DNA of 64,000 nt from JADKIH01 sp964595205 (GTDB lineage: Bacteria > Bacteroidota > Bacteroidia > AKYH767-A > 2013-40CM-41-45): the NCBI GenBank assembly GCA_964595205.1, contig CAZQOQ010000037.1:186001-250000 (forward strand), given 5' to 3'. This document shows positions 36,377 to 45,044 of the stretch, piece after piece (the first letter of the stretch is position 1; each line of letters starts with the position of its first letter). Made by a program: the position numbers and the translations under genes. Under the pieces are notes generated by a model. It did not search any database. It was not told the DNA's origin and was given only the letters and a program-made list of their open reading frames with translations.

Positions 36377-37081
36377 TTATTGAATGGAAATAGTGCTGCC
36401 GGTCATTTCCGTTTTCGGTAATTTTCGTAATGTTTCGGCGGAAAGTACAATTAACCAGATAAAATATACGCCAATATTAATTCTTTCCCAAATTCCAATC
36501 ATTGGTGTAGGCTGACCTGTATTAATTGCCGGAGCTTCGATAGCGGTCATTATTCCAAAAATTAAAAGCAAAAGTATGGTAACGATGCTGTATATCCTGA
36601 AATATTTTCCGAAAGCAAATGCACCGAAACCCAAAGCAAGTAACATGAGCAGAACAGTTACCATGGACAAGGCAATGTGCATGGTGTCGGAATAATTTCC
36701 CCCTCCGGCTGCAATCACTTCGCGCATGTGCATTGGTGCATATCGCCATCCAAGGCTGACTATTCCATTCAATAGTATAAATTTTCCAACCAGTTTCAGA
36801 TTTTTATTTTGACCTGCGATTTTCAATATGCCGAGTCCAAATGCAATGATTAATATCAGGTATGGAATACAAAGTAATTCCCAAAGTGTCTTTGTAGGTG
36901 AGCCAATTGCCGATAATTCACTCACAGTTTGCGTAACAACATCATAACCCTCATATTTAAAAGGCACAAAAATATTTATAACGAAATAATACAGCGAAGA
37001 TAGTGTTCCGCTCCACAAAAGTATTCTCTCACTAATAAAACTCTCCCGTAACTTTTTTATGTTGTTGTTGTCATAATTCAT
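36377..37081 (-). CDS. DUF998 multi-pass membrane protein
   Basis: About six membrane helices with the DUF998 signature VTQTVSELSAIGSPTKTLW after the first helix. The function of the family is not established. The gene sits 30 bases downstream of a predicted outer-membrane protein gene, so co-transcription is possible. Confidence 0.75.
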   Translation of the reverse strand: MNYDNNNIKKLRESFISERILLWSGTLSSLYYFVINIFVPFKYEGYDVVTQTVSELSAIGSPTKTLWELLCIPYLILIIAFGLGILKIAGQNKNLKLVGKFILLNGIVSLGWRYAPMHMREVIAAGGGNYSDTMHIALSMVTVLLMLLALGFGAFAFGKYFRIYSIVTILLLLIFGIMTAIEAPAINTGQPTPMIGIWERINIGVYFIWLIVLSAETLRKLPKTEMTGSTISIQ

Positions 37082-37111
37082 GACCAGGATACGAAAATAG
37101 AACTCTTCTTC

Positions 37112-37771
37112 TTAAAATTTTCCAAATTTGATAGACGTGATAAGATTAAGGCCAGTAAGCATGTCGCTGTCTGTCTTTGGCAGGTTTACGCCAGGCGCAT
37201 ACCTGTAACTTGCGCCGATATCGAGTCTCATAAATTTCAGCATGTTTATTCCAACAACCACTCCGGGTTCCATCACAAAATAGCTATCCCACGAATAAGC
37301 TACCAGGTGCTCATGATAATCATCGTACCAGTCGTCTGGTTCCCAGGTACTGAAAACTGCGCCGCCTCCGCCTATCAGCAATGGAAAGGCCAGATGGACC
37401 ATCTTCATGGGAAACATCCTGTATTCGAGTTTTAATCCGCCATAACCCCCGTACAGGTAGACATCTGCAGTATCAAGAATTCCACTGTAACTCAGATGTT
37501 GTGAGTTTACGATTCCATAACCTGCAAGGCCGATCGAAAATGAATGATTGATAATTACACCGCCGCTCAGGCCACAAAGAAATGCATCTCTATTGTCGAT
37601 CTGTGTCCATGCAAAGTCAGGAGAAGCCCACCATCCTAATTTACCCGGAGCACCAAAGACTGTCTGCATTTGATCCCCATTCTTTTTCACTGTATCGTTC
37701 GTCATTTCGGTCTGTGCATTTATTTTTATTGCCGAAATAAGAATTGCTATTGCAAAAAAATATTTTTTCAT
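37112..37771 (-). CDS. Predicted outer-membrane beta-barrel protein
   Basis: The ATG at 37771 gives a clean signal peptide (FFAIAILISAIKINAQ). The mature part has Gly/aromatic strands (GVIINHSFSIGLAGYGIV, YLYGGYGGLKLEYR, DSYFVMEPGVVVGINM, MRLDIGASYRYAPG) and ends in Phe (TSIKFGKF), as expected for a small barrel. No substrate or family is recognised. Confidence 0.7.
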   Translation of the reverse strand: MKKYFFAIAILISAIKINAQTEMTNDTVKKNGDQMQTVFGAPGKLGWWASPDFAWTQIDNRDAFLCGLSGGVIINHSFSIGLAGYGIVNSQHLSYSGILDTADVYLYGGYGGLKLEYRMFPMKMVHLAFPLLIGGGGAVFSTWEPDDWYDDYHEHLVAYSWDSYFVMEPGVVVGINMLKFMRLDIGASYRYAPGVNLPKTDSDMLTGLNLITSIKFGKF

Positions 37772-37797
37772 GGCCGTTAGCATTAATAATTTATATT

Positions 37798-37805
37798 CAA
37801 ATTTA
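37798..37805 (-). promoter_or_regulatory. -7 promoter box of the outer-membrane protein gene
   Basis: Read on the minus strand the site is TAAATTTG, an exact TAnnTTTG match 26 bases before the ATG. Confidence 0.5.
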
Positions 37806-37932
37806 AAATTAGTTCGGAAAATATGTATGAAAAATGATATAGATCATTAATTTAATGTTGTATTTTTTATAACCCAATATTTTACCCCAGGTAAAAACCT
37901 GTATTAAATAACATCATCGTGAAAATCGAATC

Positions 37933-39096
37933 TTACCCGGCCTGGTTCAAATTAACATTGATTTGCTTAAGGTATTCGGAAGGCGACATTCCCATAATCT
38001 TTTTGAAATTCCTGTTAAAGGAAGTTTTGGAATTAAATCCGCATTCAAAAGCCAGGTAAAGTAAGGTGAATTTTTGATTCTTGGGATCCTGGGCCAGCCG
38101 GTTGAATTCTTCAACACGCTGGAAATTGATATAATCATAGAAATTTTTTTTCGCAACCGAATTGATGACCTGCGAAAGATAATTTGGATGGATATTTAAT
38201 TTCTGAGCCGTTTCACCGAGCGTCAATTCGGGATTGGTAAACAGGCGTTCTTTATCCATGAGGTCTGTCAGCCTCTTAAATATGAAAAGCATATCACTTT
38301 CACTCAGAATTGATCGCTGATATTTTATTTTTTCTGAATTGGAATCTTCATCCGTCTCACTGGAAATCTTCTGATCTGTAATTATTTCTTCTTTTATTTC
38401 GGCTTCAGCGACAGCATTCTTTTTCACAGGAGGATGATGTGAAAAAATGTTTGTCTGTCTCATGCCAAAAAGTCCAATGAAAATTATAAAGAGCACCACT
38501 GCAATAAATACGGGTTCGTCTTTGCAAAATATGACGAGTATCCAGATGCAGCTTAGACCGATGATCAGGTTACGGAGCCATATTAAATTAATTCTCTCAG
38601 TGTTGGAAAACTGATCAGAGATATTTTTACGGTGACGAACAAGTTTTTTCAGGGAGAGCAAAATGTAAGTAATACCTGAAATCATAACCGCAATGCTCAT
38701 TGGTATCATCAGCCATTCATAGCCCTCGCCTTTATGGTTGTAAACAAAAATCTTATGATCATTGCCGGAGAATAAAAACGGCAGAAGAGGAATGTAAGCG
38801 AAAATAAATGGAAGAAAATGTAAAAGAGACGTATTCTTCTTCGGGAGCAGGTCTGTCAAATATGATGTATATAAAAATAGAAATGGGCCGTGAATAAGTG
38901 GGAAGGGAATTTCAAGTCCGAGTAATTGTGGAAACTGATTGTATTGCCTGGTTATAAACAAATAAAACAAAATGAGGTGAATGCCGATAAGAAACAACCA
39001 GGCCGCAAGGATCTTATCAGCCATGCTTTTTTCTTTTTTACCTGCCAGGGTAATCATCAGGAAAAAGTCGATTATGATACCTGTTAGATATAGCAT
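37933..39096 (-). CDS. Membrane-bound AraC-family regulator (7TM plus HTH)
   Basis: The N-terminal 220 residues contain about seven membrane helices. A polar, acidic linker follows (about 230-260), then an AraC double helix-turn-helix (LTLGETAQKLNIHPNYLSQVIN; LLYLAFECGFNSKTSFNRNFKKIMGMSPSEYL). This architecture suggests a one-component receptor that stays in the membrane while binding DNA. It is 5 bases downstream of a membrane protein gene, which in turn overlaps a TMEM175 channel gene. Confidence 0.88.
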   Translation of the reverse strand: MLYLTGIIIDFFLMITLAGKKEKSMADKILAAWLFLIGIHLILFYLFITRQYNQFPQLLGLEIPFPLIHGPFLFLYTSYLTDLLPKKNTSLLHFLPFIFAYIPLLPFLFSGNDHKIFVYNHKGEGYEWLMIPMSIAVMISGITYILLSLKKLVRHRKNISDQFSNTERINLIWLRNLIIGLSCIWILVIFCKDEPVFIAVVLFIIFIGLFGMRQTNIFSHHPPVKKNAVAEAEIKEEIITDQKISSETDEDSNSEKIKYQRSILSESDMLFIFKRLTDLMDKERLFTNPELTLGETAQKLNIHPNYLSQVINSVAKKNFYDYINFQRVEEFNRLAQDPKNQKFTLLYLAFECGFNSKTSFNRNFKKIMGMSPSEYLKQINVNLNQAG

Positions 39097-39101
39097 GTTG
39101 T

Positions 39102-39761
39102 TTATGAAAATTTATCTTGTTCCATTAATCTCAATTTATTTCTGAACATAATTGCCAGTGTTAACATCGACAGTGGAGCAGTTATTACCCATGGAAGACC
39201 AAAGAGGAGCAATCTTTCGGAATACACCGGATAGAAATATACAAAAGTGATCAGGGGTGTGGTAAGCGCATTCGCAAAAAATGCATACCTGGTCCATCTT
39301 TGAAAACCGTTTTTTTCAATTGCAGGAGTTGCAGTTAACGTTGCAAAACCCATGAAAATATATCCCAGAGCGTCGAAGTCCCAAAACATGGAGTGGGGTG
39401 ACTGTTCAAGTATGCGTATTGTGTCCAACGTACCATTTATTTTTGCCGGAACAACCGTAAAGAGTTGAACCGCATAATTGGCTGTTACGAAGATGGAGTA
39501 TAGTATGGTAAAAATCAAGGCGGCGTGACTCCAGAATTTTTTATCCTCAGGAGTAGTGTGATATAACGCAAGCATTTCCAGCAGAAATGGAACGACGATG
39601 CAAAGCGATGTCGAATAGATCAGTATTTCATCCCAGGGAAAGGTGATTACGCGAAGCAGTTGCAGCGTCTGCACGATTACAAATGCAATAGTTGCAGAGA
39701 ATGCTGTCAACCCCGACCAATAACCTGCCTTGTAAATTTTTCTGTAAGATTTAGTATTCAT
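39102..39761 (-). CDS. Multi-pass membrane protein of unknown function
   Basis: The protein of 219 residues has about six hydrophobic helices, short loops and Lys/Arg-rich ends. The start overlaps the TMEM175 gene by 11 bases and the stop is 5 bases from the AraC gene, so the three are translated as one unit. No family could be named with confidence; the helix pattern is reminiscent of DUF4386-type proteins. Confidence 0.65.
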   Translation of the reverse strand: MNTKSYRKIYKAGYWSGLTAFSATIAFVIVQTLQLLRVITFPWDEILIYSTSLCIVVPFLLEMLALYHTTPEDKKFWSHAALIFTILYSIFVTANYAVQLFTVVPAKINGTLDTIRILEQSPHSMFWDFDALGYIFMGFATLTATPAIEKNGFQRWTRYAFFANALTTPLITFVYFYPVYSERLLLFGLPWVITAPLSMLTLAIMFRNKLRLMEQDKFS

Positions 39762-40368
39762 TTTTTAAATTAATTCCCCAAACGAGCCAGAAAATCCAGG
39801 TTATGGTTGTGATCGTTACAATGGTTAACGGAAACCAGGAAGCAAGTATAGCACAGACTGTGTAAAGTAAAAAGGCGAAGTAACCGAACATCAGGTTTTG
39901 TCGAATGGTCGCATACGCCTTTTCGCTCTTGCTCAACCTGTCTTTAATAACCGCCCGGAGTGAAAGTATCCATCCCATTGCCTGCAGTGCAAGTACCGAA
40001 TTATACAGTATCACGGCAGGTGCAGGATGGTTTGTCAGAATGTGTTCGCCGATCAGTGCTGTTGGGAAGGGGACGAAGACCACGGTAAGCAATAGGAAAC
40101 CATTTGCATAAATGAAGGAGTTGGATGTTTTATTTATCAGCCTGAAATTGTTGTGGTGATTCACCCAGGTAATCAGTATGATCGTGAAACTTAAAATGAA
40201 TGCGGAGATTAATGGAATTGTATGCCCGAGTGCATGCCAGAAATCCCCGGTAGAATTTATTTCAATTCCGGATGGAATTTTTACATCGATGATTAATAAC
40301 GTTAATGCAATTGCAAATACTCCGTCGCAAAATGTTTCCAGTCTGCTGTTTGGGTTTGTATCCGACAT
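39751..40368 (-). CDS. TMEM175-family (DUF1211) channel, copy 2, FCD variant
   Basis: Six membrane helices in 205 residues with the helix-1 signature LETFCDGVFAIALTLLIID. The usual FSD motif reads FCD (residues 13-15), a Ser to Cys change in the element lining the pore. It leads an operon with an unknown membrane protein and a membrane-bound AraC regulator. The family forms tetrameric potassium channels in bacteria. Confidence 0.85.
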   Translation of the reverse strand: MSDTNPNSRLETFCDGVFAIALTLLIIDVKIPSGIEINSTGDFWHALGHTIPLISAFILSFTIILITWVNHHNNFRLINKTSNSFIYANGFLLLTVVFVPFPTALIGEHILTNHPAPAVILYNSVLALQAMGWILSLRAVIKDRLSKSEKAYATIRQNLMFGYFAFLLYTVCAILASWFPLTIVTITTITWIFWLVWGINLKNEY

Positions 40369-40482
40369 GTGTCCGGGGTTTTAAGAAAAGTTATGATAAA
40401 AATCATGAATTGGCTTGATGAGTAGTATTTGGCAGGTAAAAATTTGTCTTTTAATTTGATTCGGGATTTAAAATTAAAGGTC

Positions 40483-41682
40483 ATGAAAGTAACAATTATT
40501 GGTGGAAGTTTTGCCGGTTTCACCGCCGCCATACAGTTAAAGAGAAAATTGAAGGAAAATGTCGATATCACTCTGATCGACCGAAATGAGAATTTCCTTT
40601 ATATCCCTTCATTGATCTGGGTGCCTACCAGCAGGAGGGAAATCAAAGACATAAGTGTTCCGCGCAGGCCTGTTCTGGAAAAATACGGAATTAAATTTGT
40701 TCAGACCGTTGCTGAGAAGATTGATCCTAAGAATCAGGAGGTTCATACTAAAGATGGAACTTTCAGTTACGATCATTTGGTGATTGCCACCGGACCAAAG
40801 GTAAATTATGATATCGTTCCCGGGCTGCGTGAGCATGGCTTTTACATCGGTACACCCGATAATGCGATGAAGGCCCGTAAAAGACTTAATGATTTCAAAA
40901 AAAATCCCGGGCCCATCGTCATTGGTTCCACACAGGAAGCCGGATGCATGGGTGCGGCTTATGAATTCCTGTTTAACATAGAGAAATGGCTGAGAGAGGA
41001 AGGCATCCGGAAAAAAGTTGATTTATACTGGATCACACCAGAAACTTACCTGGGACACTTTGGTATTGACGGAATGCCGATGGGAGAGATGATGCTGAAG
41101 GGGTTCATGAAGATGTTTAATATCCATTACAGGATTAATACCGGAATAGCAGAAGTGAAATCCGATGAGGTTGTGTTGAGCAACGGTGAGCACATTCCTT
41201 CTAAATTCACCATGTTGATGCCTCAGTTTATAGGCGTTGACCTGTTAAAGAATTCACCCGGTCTGGAGGCTGAACCGAATGGTTTCCTCAACGTATTGCC
41301 TTCATATAAACATCAGAAGTGGAACAATGTCTGGGTAGCCGGATTAACCGTAAATGTTCCTGCGCCATTTAAACAGGGTGAAGTGCACTTTGCTGTTCCT
41401 AAAACAGGTTACCCAAGTGATGAGACAGGTAAAATTGTAGCCGAGAATATTTATCGTACTGTAAAAGGCAATGTTAGTTTAAAGGAAAAGCCGTGGGGAA
41501 AAATTCCGGCGCTTTGCATTATGGATGCAGGCAAGAAGGAAGTTCTCATTGTATCTAACCACCTTTTTAAGCCACGGAGTTTTGCAATCATGCTGCCAAA
41601 TATTTTCTATGATTTCGGAAAAATATTCCTCGAGAAATATTTTTTATGGAAGATCAGAAAGGGATATGCACATCTCCCATAA
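40483..41682 (+). CDS. NAD(P)/FAD-dependent oxidoreductase, sulfide:quinone-reductase-like
   Basis: The ATG at 40483 starts directly with the FAD motif MKVTIIGGSFAGFTAA; an in-frame ATG 54 bases upstream would add a non-homologous lead. Further features are HLVIATGPKVNYD, a mid-region QEAGCMGAAYEFLF, IPSKFTMLMPQF and a C-terminal FYDFGKIFLEKYFLWK amphipathic stretch that could touch the membrane. This is the SQR/NDH-2-like group. The length is 399 residues. Whether it oxidises sulfide is open because the paired redox cysteines are not obvious. Confidence 0.8.
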   Translation: MKVTIIGGSFAGFTAAIQLKRKLKENVDITLIDRNENFLYIPSLIWVPTSRREIKDISVPRRPVLEKYGIKFVQTVAEKIDPKNQEVHTKDGTFSYDHLVIATGPKVNYDIVPGLREHGFYIGTPDNAMKARKRLNDFKKNPGPIVIGSTQEAGCMGAAYEFLFNIEKWLREEGIRKKVDLYWITPETYLGHFGIDGMPMGEMMLKGFMKMFNIHYRINTGIAEVKSDEVVLSNGEHIPSKFTMLMPQFIGVDLLKNSPGLEAEPNGFLNVLPSYKHQKWNNVWVAGLTVNVPAPFKQGEVHFAVPKTGYPSDETGKIVAENIYRTVKGNVSLKEKPWGKIPALCIMDAGKKEVLIVSNHLFKPRSFAIMLPNIFYDFGKIFLEKYFLWKIRKGYAHLP

Positions 41683-41708
41683 CCGGACACGGATTAAATG
41701 GATTCTGT

Positions 41709-42371
41709 TTACCGCTGTTTGCCTTTTAGCTGCTTCTTTTTCCTGAAATTGTAAATAAAAGATGCAAACTTCTTTGGAGTTGCAAATGCTAAAAACAGAA
41801 TGAAGTACAGGATCAGGGGAATTATTATGGAAACAAAACAGAGCAGAAATGCAATCAGGGTATAAAATATTGCATATCGGTAAATGACTTTGTAAGTTTT
41901 GTAGAAATCCCTCCGGGATTCTTCGATCAGGTGACGTTTGTAAGCATAGGTGCAAATCAGGTCAGCGGCAATTGAAATCAGGAGATAATTAAAGCCGAAT
42001 ATTGATAGGGCTGTCCTTCCTTCTTTGTCGAAGTACCCCGCCAGGATTGCGGTAGGAAAAGGTGTCAGAGTAACTACAAACAATAACAGGCCGTTGATCC
42101 ACATGAAATTTGTATCCACTTTCTTTATATACTCCAGAGCAACGTGATGATTGATCCAGCAAATGAGTATTGTTATGAATCCAATTACAAAGGCAAGAAA
42201 CGATTGCCAGTGATGAGCGAGTGTTTTAATCAGGTATTCACCTGAATCCGGATGCAGGGTCGTGATTAATTCCAGTACTAACAATGTAATTGCAATGGCA
42301 AAAACGCCGTCGCTGAAAGCCTCGATTCGTGTAGTTTCTTTAAAGGTGCTTTTATTTCTGATGTCTTCCAT
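41709..42371 (-). CDS. TMEM175-family (DUF1211) channel, copy 3
   Basis: Six membrane helices in 220 residues with the helix-1 signature RIEAFSDGVFAIAITLLVLE (FSD at 19-21) and a Lys/Arg-rich C-terminus. It converges on the flavoprotein gene and is transcribed alone. It differs clearly in sequence from the other two copies, so they are not recent duplicates. Confidence 0.87.
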   Translation of the reverse strand: MEDIRNKSTFKETTRIEAFSDGVFAIAITLLVLELITTLHPDSGEYLIKTLAHHWQSFLAFVIGFITILICWINHHVALEYIKKVDTNFMWINGLLLFVVTLTPFPTAILAGYFDKEGRTALSIFGFNYLLISIAADLICTYAYKRHLIEESRRDFYKTYKVIYRYAIFYTLIAFLLCFVSIIIPLILYFILFLAFATPKKFASFIYNFRKKKQLKGKQR

Positions 42372-42438
42372 GGGCCGGTTAAAACAGCATAATATAATAT
42401 ATCCGGAAAATTTTACGGCTAATTAACTAAAAGAACTA

Positions 42439-42828
42439 TTAATGAACAATTTTCTTTGGGCCTTTCCGGATTTGACGGATAGTAATAAAAGCCACAATCA
42501 GAAAAGGTAACGTCGAAATCAGGATTTTGAATTTCAGGCTGATCAGACCAATCGCAAACATAAATACAAATAAGATTCCGATGGCTGCAATTCCAAGATA
42601 TGTCAGCGCTTTCCCGGGAATTTCCTGGAAGAGTGAAAAAAACAGGGAAAATTGACCGGCCAGTGGAAGAAGCGTAAACGGATGAATTACAGAAGCGGGA
42701 TCTGAAAATATTTTTGAAAGTATCTCCCCTTCTGCCTGAAAAAGAAAGGAGCTGTTGTTTGTTCCCCATTCAAGGTATCCGATTAACGAGAAGAGGATTA
42801 ATAAAATATTAAGAAACTTTCTTTTCAT
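42439..42828 (-). CDS. Small four-helix membrane protein, unknown
   Basis: The protein of 129 residues has an N-terminal helix (ILLILFSLIGYLEWG) and three further helices (about 45-65, 75-97, 103-118), and a basic tail (RKGPKKIVH). The pattern LEWGTNNSSFLFQAE after helix 1 suggests a short loop outside the cytoplasm. No family is recognised. Confidence 0.6.
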   Translation of the reverse strand: MKRKFLNILLILFSLIGYLEWGTNNSSFLFQAEGEILSKIFSDPASVIHPFTLLPLAGQFSLFFSLFQEIPGKALTYLGIAAIGILFVFMFAIGLISLKFKILISTLPFLIVAFITIRQIRKGPKKIVH

Positions 42829-42901
42829 TGCCAGTAATAATGATCATTAATTCAGAGAAGAATCAATCCTTACCACTGACAATAATACTAAAAAAAGATA
42901 C

Positions 42902-43657
42902 CTAGCATCCGCCGCCGCCGAAATTAAATTCAAAGTCCTGCTTTACCTTTTTACCGGCTGAATTCTCCGCTGCTTTCCATTTTGGCATTTTATAAAAGGT
43001 TTGGATTAAAAAATCATCAATATCGGTATTGCCGGTCGACTTTTTCATTTGTACGTTTTCAATATTACCATCTTCATTCACCGTAAAATTTAATGATCCT
43101 TCCTGGAATTCCGCCGGCGTTTCTTCTGCAATTTTTTTCATTGCATTTACCTCGAGGTATTTCATTAATTGCGTATGTCCGCCGGGAAATTGCGCTTCGA
43201 CTTCAGGAATAATAGTCACAGAAAAATATACCCTGCCGTCTTCAGTAATATTTGTGGCGGAGTTTTTATATTTATATTTCACATCGATCAAAATGTCGGT
43301 TCCCAGGTCGGCCGTCGTAATAATATTTTTTTGTCCGGGACTCAGCATAGCGTTGTTTCCTTTAGCTGTTACTTTTTTGCCATTACTTGTTACCTGGATT
43401 TCAGTTGAAACATAGTTTTTTATCCAGTTGACAGGATAACCCGGACTGATTTCATTCAGATACCTTGCATCATAAAGTTTGCCTTTTTTTACCGACCGTA
43501 TATATGAGCCCTTCACTTCGTAATTGAGATTCCTGGAGTAATTACTCTCGGGCAGATTCTCGTTTACATACCATTTTTTAATATAGGTGCTTTCCTGCGG
43601 GAATGCAGTATGTATGGTCGCCAGTATGATGACAACAGATAGGAATATATTTTTCAT
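42902..43657 (-). CDS. Secreted TonB C-terminal-domain protein
   Basis: A signal peptide (IFLSVVIILATIHTAFPQ) is followed by about 130 residues of unknown type. A TonB_C domain follows from about residue 150 (QFPGGHTQLMKYLEVN, EGSLNFTVNEDGNIENVQM, DDFLIQTFYKMPKWKAA), ending in FGGGGC. It lacks the N-terminal membrane anchor and Pro-rich linker of true TonB, so it is a TonB-like periplasmic protein. The gene diverges from a kinase/regulator pair and shares an 11-bp-periodic operator with it, so it is a likely target of that system. Confidence 0.8.
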   Translation of the reverse strand: MKNIFLSVVIILATIHTAFPQESTYIKKWYVNENLPESNYSRNLNYEVKGSYIRSVKKGKLYDARYLNEISPGYPVNWIKNYVSTEIQVTSNGKKVTAKGNNAMLSPGQKNIITTADLGTDILIDVKYKYKNSATNITEDGRVYFSVTIIPEVEAQFPGGHTQLMKYLEVNAMKKIAEETPAEFQEGSLNFTVNEDGNIENVQMKKSTGNTDIDDFLIQTFYKMPKWKAAENSAGKKVKQDFEFNFGGGGC

Positions 43658-43682
43658 TTTTTTATCTATTAGAAGAATGGGC

Positions 43683-43690
43683 CAAATGTA
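43683..43690 (-). promoter_or_regulatory. -7 promoter box of the TonB-C gene
   Basis: Read on the minus strand the site is TACATTTG, an exact TAnnTTTG match 25 bases before the start codon. The 11-bp repeats begin 18 bases upstream of it, over the -33 region, which fits activator binding. Confidence 0.55.
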
Positions 43691-43708
43691 AATCTAATTG
43701 GAGAAGAA

Positions 43709-43752
43709 ACTTGTTAGTCAGCGGTTATTAACTTGTTATTGACCTGTTAATC
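43709..43752. promoter_or_regulatory. Four direct repeats at 11-bp pitch, OmpR/PhoB-type operator
   Basis: Four consecutive 11-base units read acttgttagtc, agcggttatta, acttgttattg and acctgttaatc. The GTTA core recurs at exactly 11-base steps, so all four face the same side of the helix. OmpR/PhoB-family regulators bind head-to-tail dimers on direct repeats with this pitch, and such a regulator is encoded downstream (45037-45738). The block lies between outward-facing -7 boxes of the TonB-C and kinase genes. Confidence 0.7.
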
Positions 43753-43778
43753 TATTCCGGAAAGCGTGAAAGAATAGT

Positions 43779-43786
43779 TACTTTTG
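43779..43786 (+). promoter_or_regulatory. -7 promoter box of the histidine kinase gene
   Basis: TACTTTTG matches TAnnTTTG and ends 10 bases before the ATG, so the predicted transcript start is only a few bases from the start codon and the mRNA may be nearly leaderless. Confidence 0.5.
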
Positions 43787-43796
43787 CGGAATAATC

Positions 43797-45044
43797 ATGA
43801 AGCCGGACCGCACCCGTATTTTTATTCTGATTTCTTCCTTAGCCTTGCTTGTAGTGCTTGTCATTCAGGTGAAATGGATATTCGAGACTGCGAAAATCAA
43901 GGAAGATATTTTCAATGAGAAGGCTAACATGGTACTTTCCAAAACCGCCGAAGCAATCAGCGCCGATACCATGATGTGTAAAAGCATGGAGGCCTGCGTC
44001 GGTAAGAATGAGATACATGTTACCGATTCTCTTTTTAACAGCTACATGAATTATTACAATTTTCACATCGATTATTCCTTCGATGTGAAATCGTCAGACT
44101 CCAGTACACATTTAAGCGAGAGCGGATTGAAAAACAACGTCTATAAAAAGAGGCTTGAGGAGGAGGCAACAAAGAATGGACTTGAGTTAAACCTGTTTCT
44201 GCCGGAGAAGAAAGAGTTCATTCGGAAAGAAATGGGAACCATGTTTATTACCTCTGTTATACTTATCCTCGTAGTCCTGCTTATGTTTTGGCGAACAATC
44301 ATGCTCCTGTTGAAGGAGAAGAGAATTTCAGAACATACGACTGACTTTTTGAATAACATGACTCATGAATTTAAAACCCCGCTTACAAACATCGCACTCG
44401 CGGGTAAAATGATTGCGAAGGAGACGACGATCAGGCAGGAAGACAGGATCAGGCATTATTCGGGTATTATACTCGAGGAAAATGAAAAGCTCAGACTGCA
44501 GGTTGAACAGGTGTTGAGTATGACGGCGCTTGAAAGGGGTGAGATTCCGGTAAGGAAGGAAGAACTGGATGTTCATGACTTAATCAGGGACTCGTTGAAA
44601 TTTATCTCCATACAGATTGAGAGCAGACAGGGGGAAATTGTCCTGGATCTGCATGCAGATAAGTGTATAATCATAGGGGACCGTACCCATTTAATAAACG
44701 CTTTGTGTAATCTGATCGACAATGCAATTAAATATTCATCCGGAAAACCCGAGTTGAAAATTCAGACCGAAAATTCCGATCGGGATATACTCATCAAAAT
44801 TTCGGACAAGGGTATTGGAATTGAAAAGGAGCATCAGAAGCATGTCTTCGATAAGTTCTTCAGAGTGCCGACGGGAAACGTGCATGATGTAAAAGGTTTC
44901 GGCCTGGGGCTTGCCTACGTGAAAAAGATCGTGGAAATGCATAATGGCACTATCCATCTGCAGAGTGAAACTGGCAAAGGTTCGACAGCCGGATCTCAAC
45001 TTCATAGCGGAACTACTTTTATAATTTCTCTGCCTTATGTCTAG
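43797..45044 (+). CDS. Two-component sensor histidine kinase
   Basis: Two membrane helices (about 9-25 and 149-171) enclose a periplasmic sensor region of about 120 residues. The dimerisation motif has the phosphorylated His190 in NNMTHEFKTPLTNI. The ATPase domain follows with N, G1 and G2 boxes (NALCNLIDNAIKYS, ISDKGIGIEKEHQ, GFGLGLAYVKKIVE). The gene overlaps the response regulator gene by 8 bases. The sensor domain is not of a recognised type; with the TonB-C gene as probable target, envelope stress or nutrient status is a guess. Confidence 0.93.
   Translation: MKPDRTRIFILISSLALLVVLVIQVKWIFETAKIKEDIFNEKANMVLSKTAEAISADTMMCKSMEACVGKNEIHVTDSLFNSYMNYYNFHIDYSFDVKSSDSSTHLSESGLKNNVYKKRLEEEATKNGLELNLFLPEKKEFIRKEMGTMFITSVILILVVLLMFWRTIMLLLKEKRISEHTTDFLNNMTHEFKTPLTNIALAGKMIAKETTIRQEDRIRHYSGIILEENEKLRLQVEQVLSMTALERGEIPVRKEELDVHDLIRDSLKFISIQIESRQGEIVLDLHADKCIIIGDRTHLINALCNLIDNAIKYSSGKPELKIQTENSDRDILIKISDKGIGIEKEHQKHVFDKFFRVPTGNVHDVKGFGLGLAYVKKIVEMHNGTIHLQSETGKGSTAGSQLHSGTTFIISLPYV

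Noticed and set aside
42419..42769. 116-codon minus-strand frame over the small four-helix membrane protein gene
   Set aside because: The other frame (42439-42828) gives a regular helix pattern with a good start; this one is Ser/Cys/Arg-rich and irregular, typical of a shadow frame.
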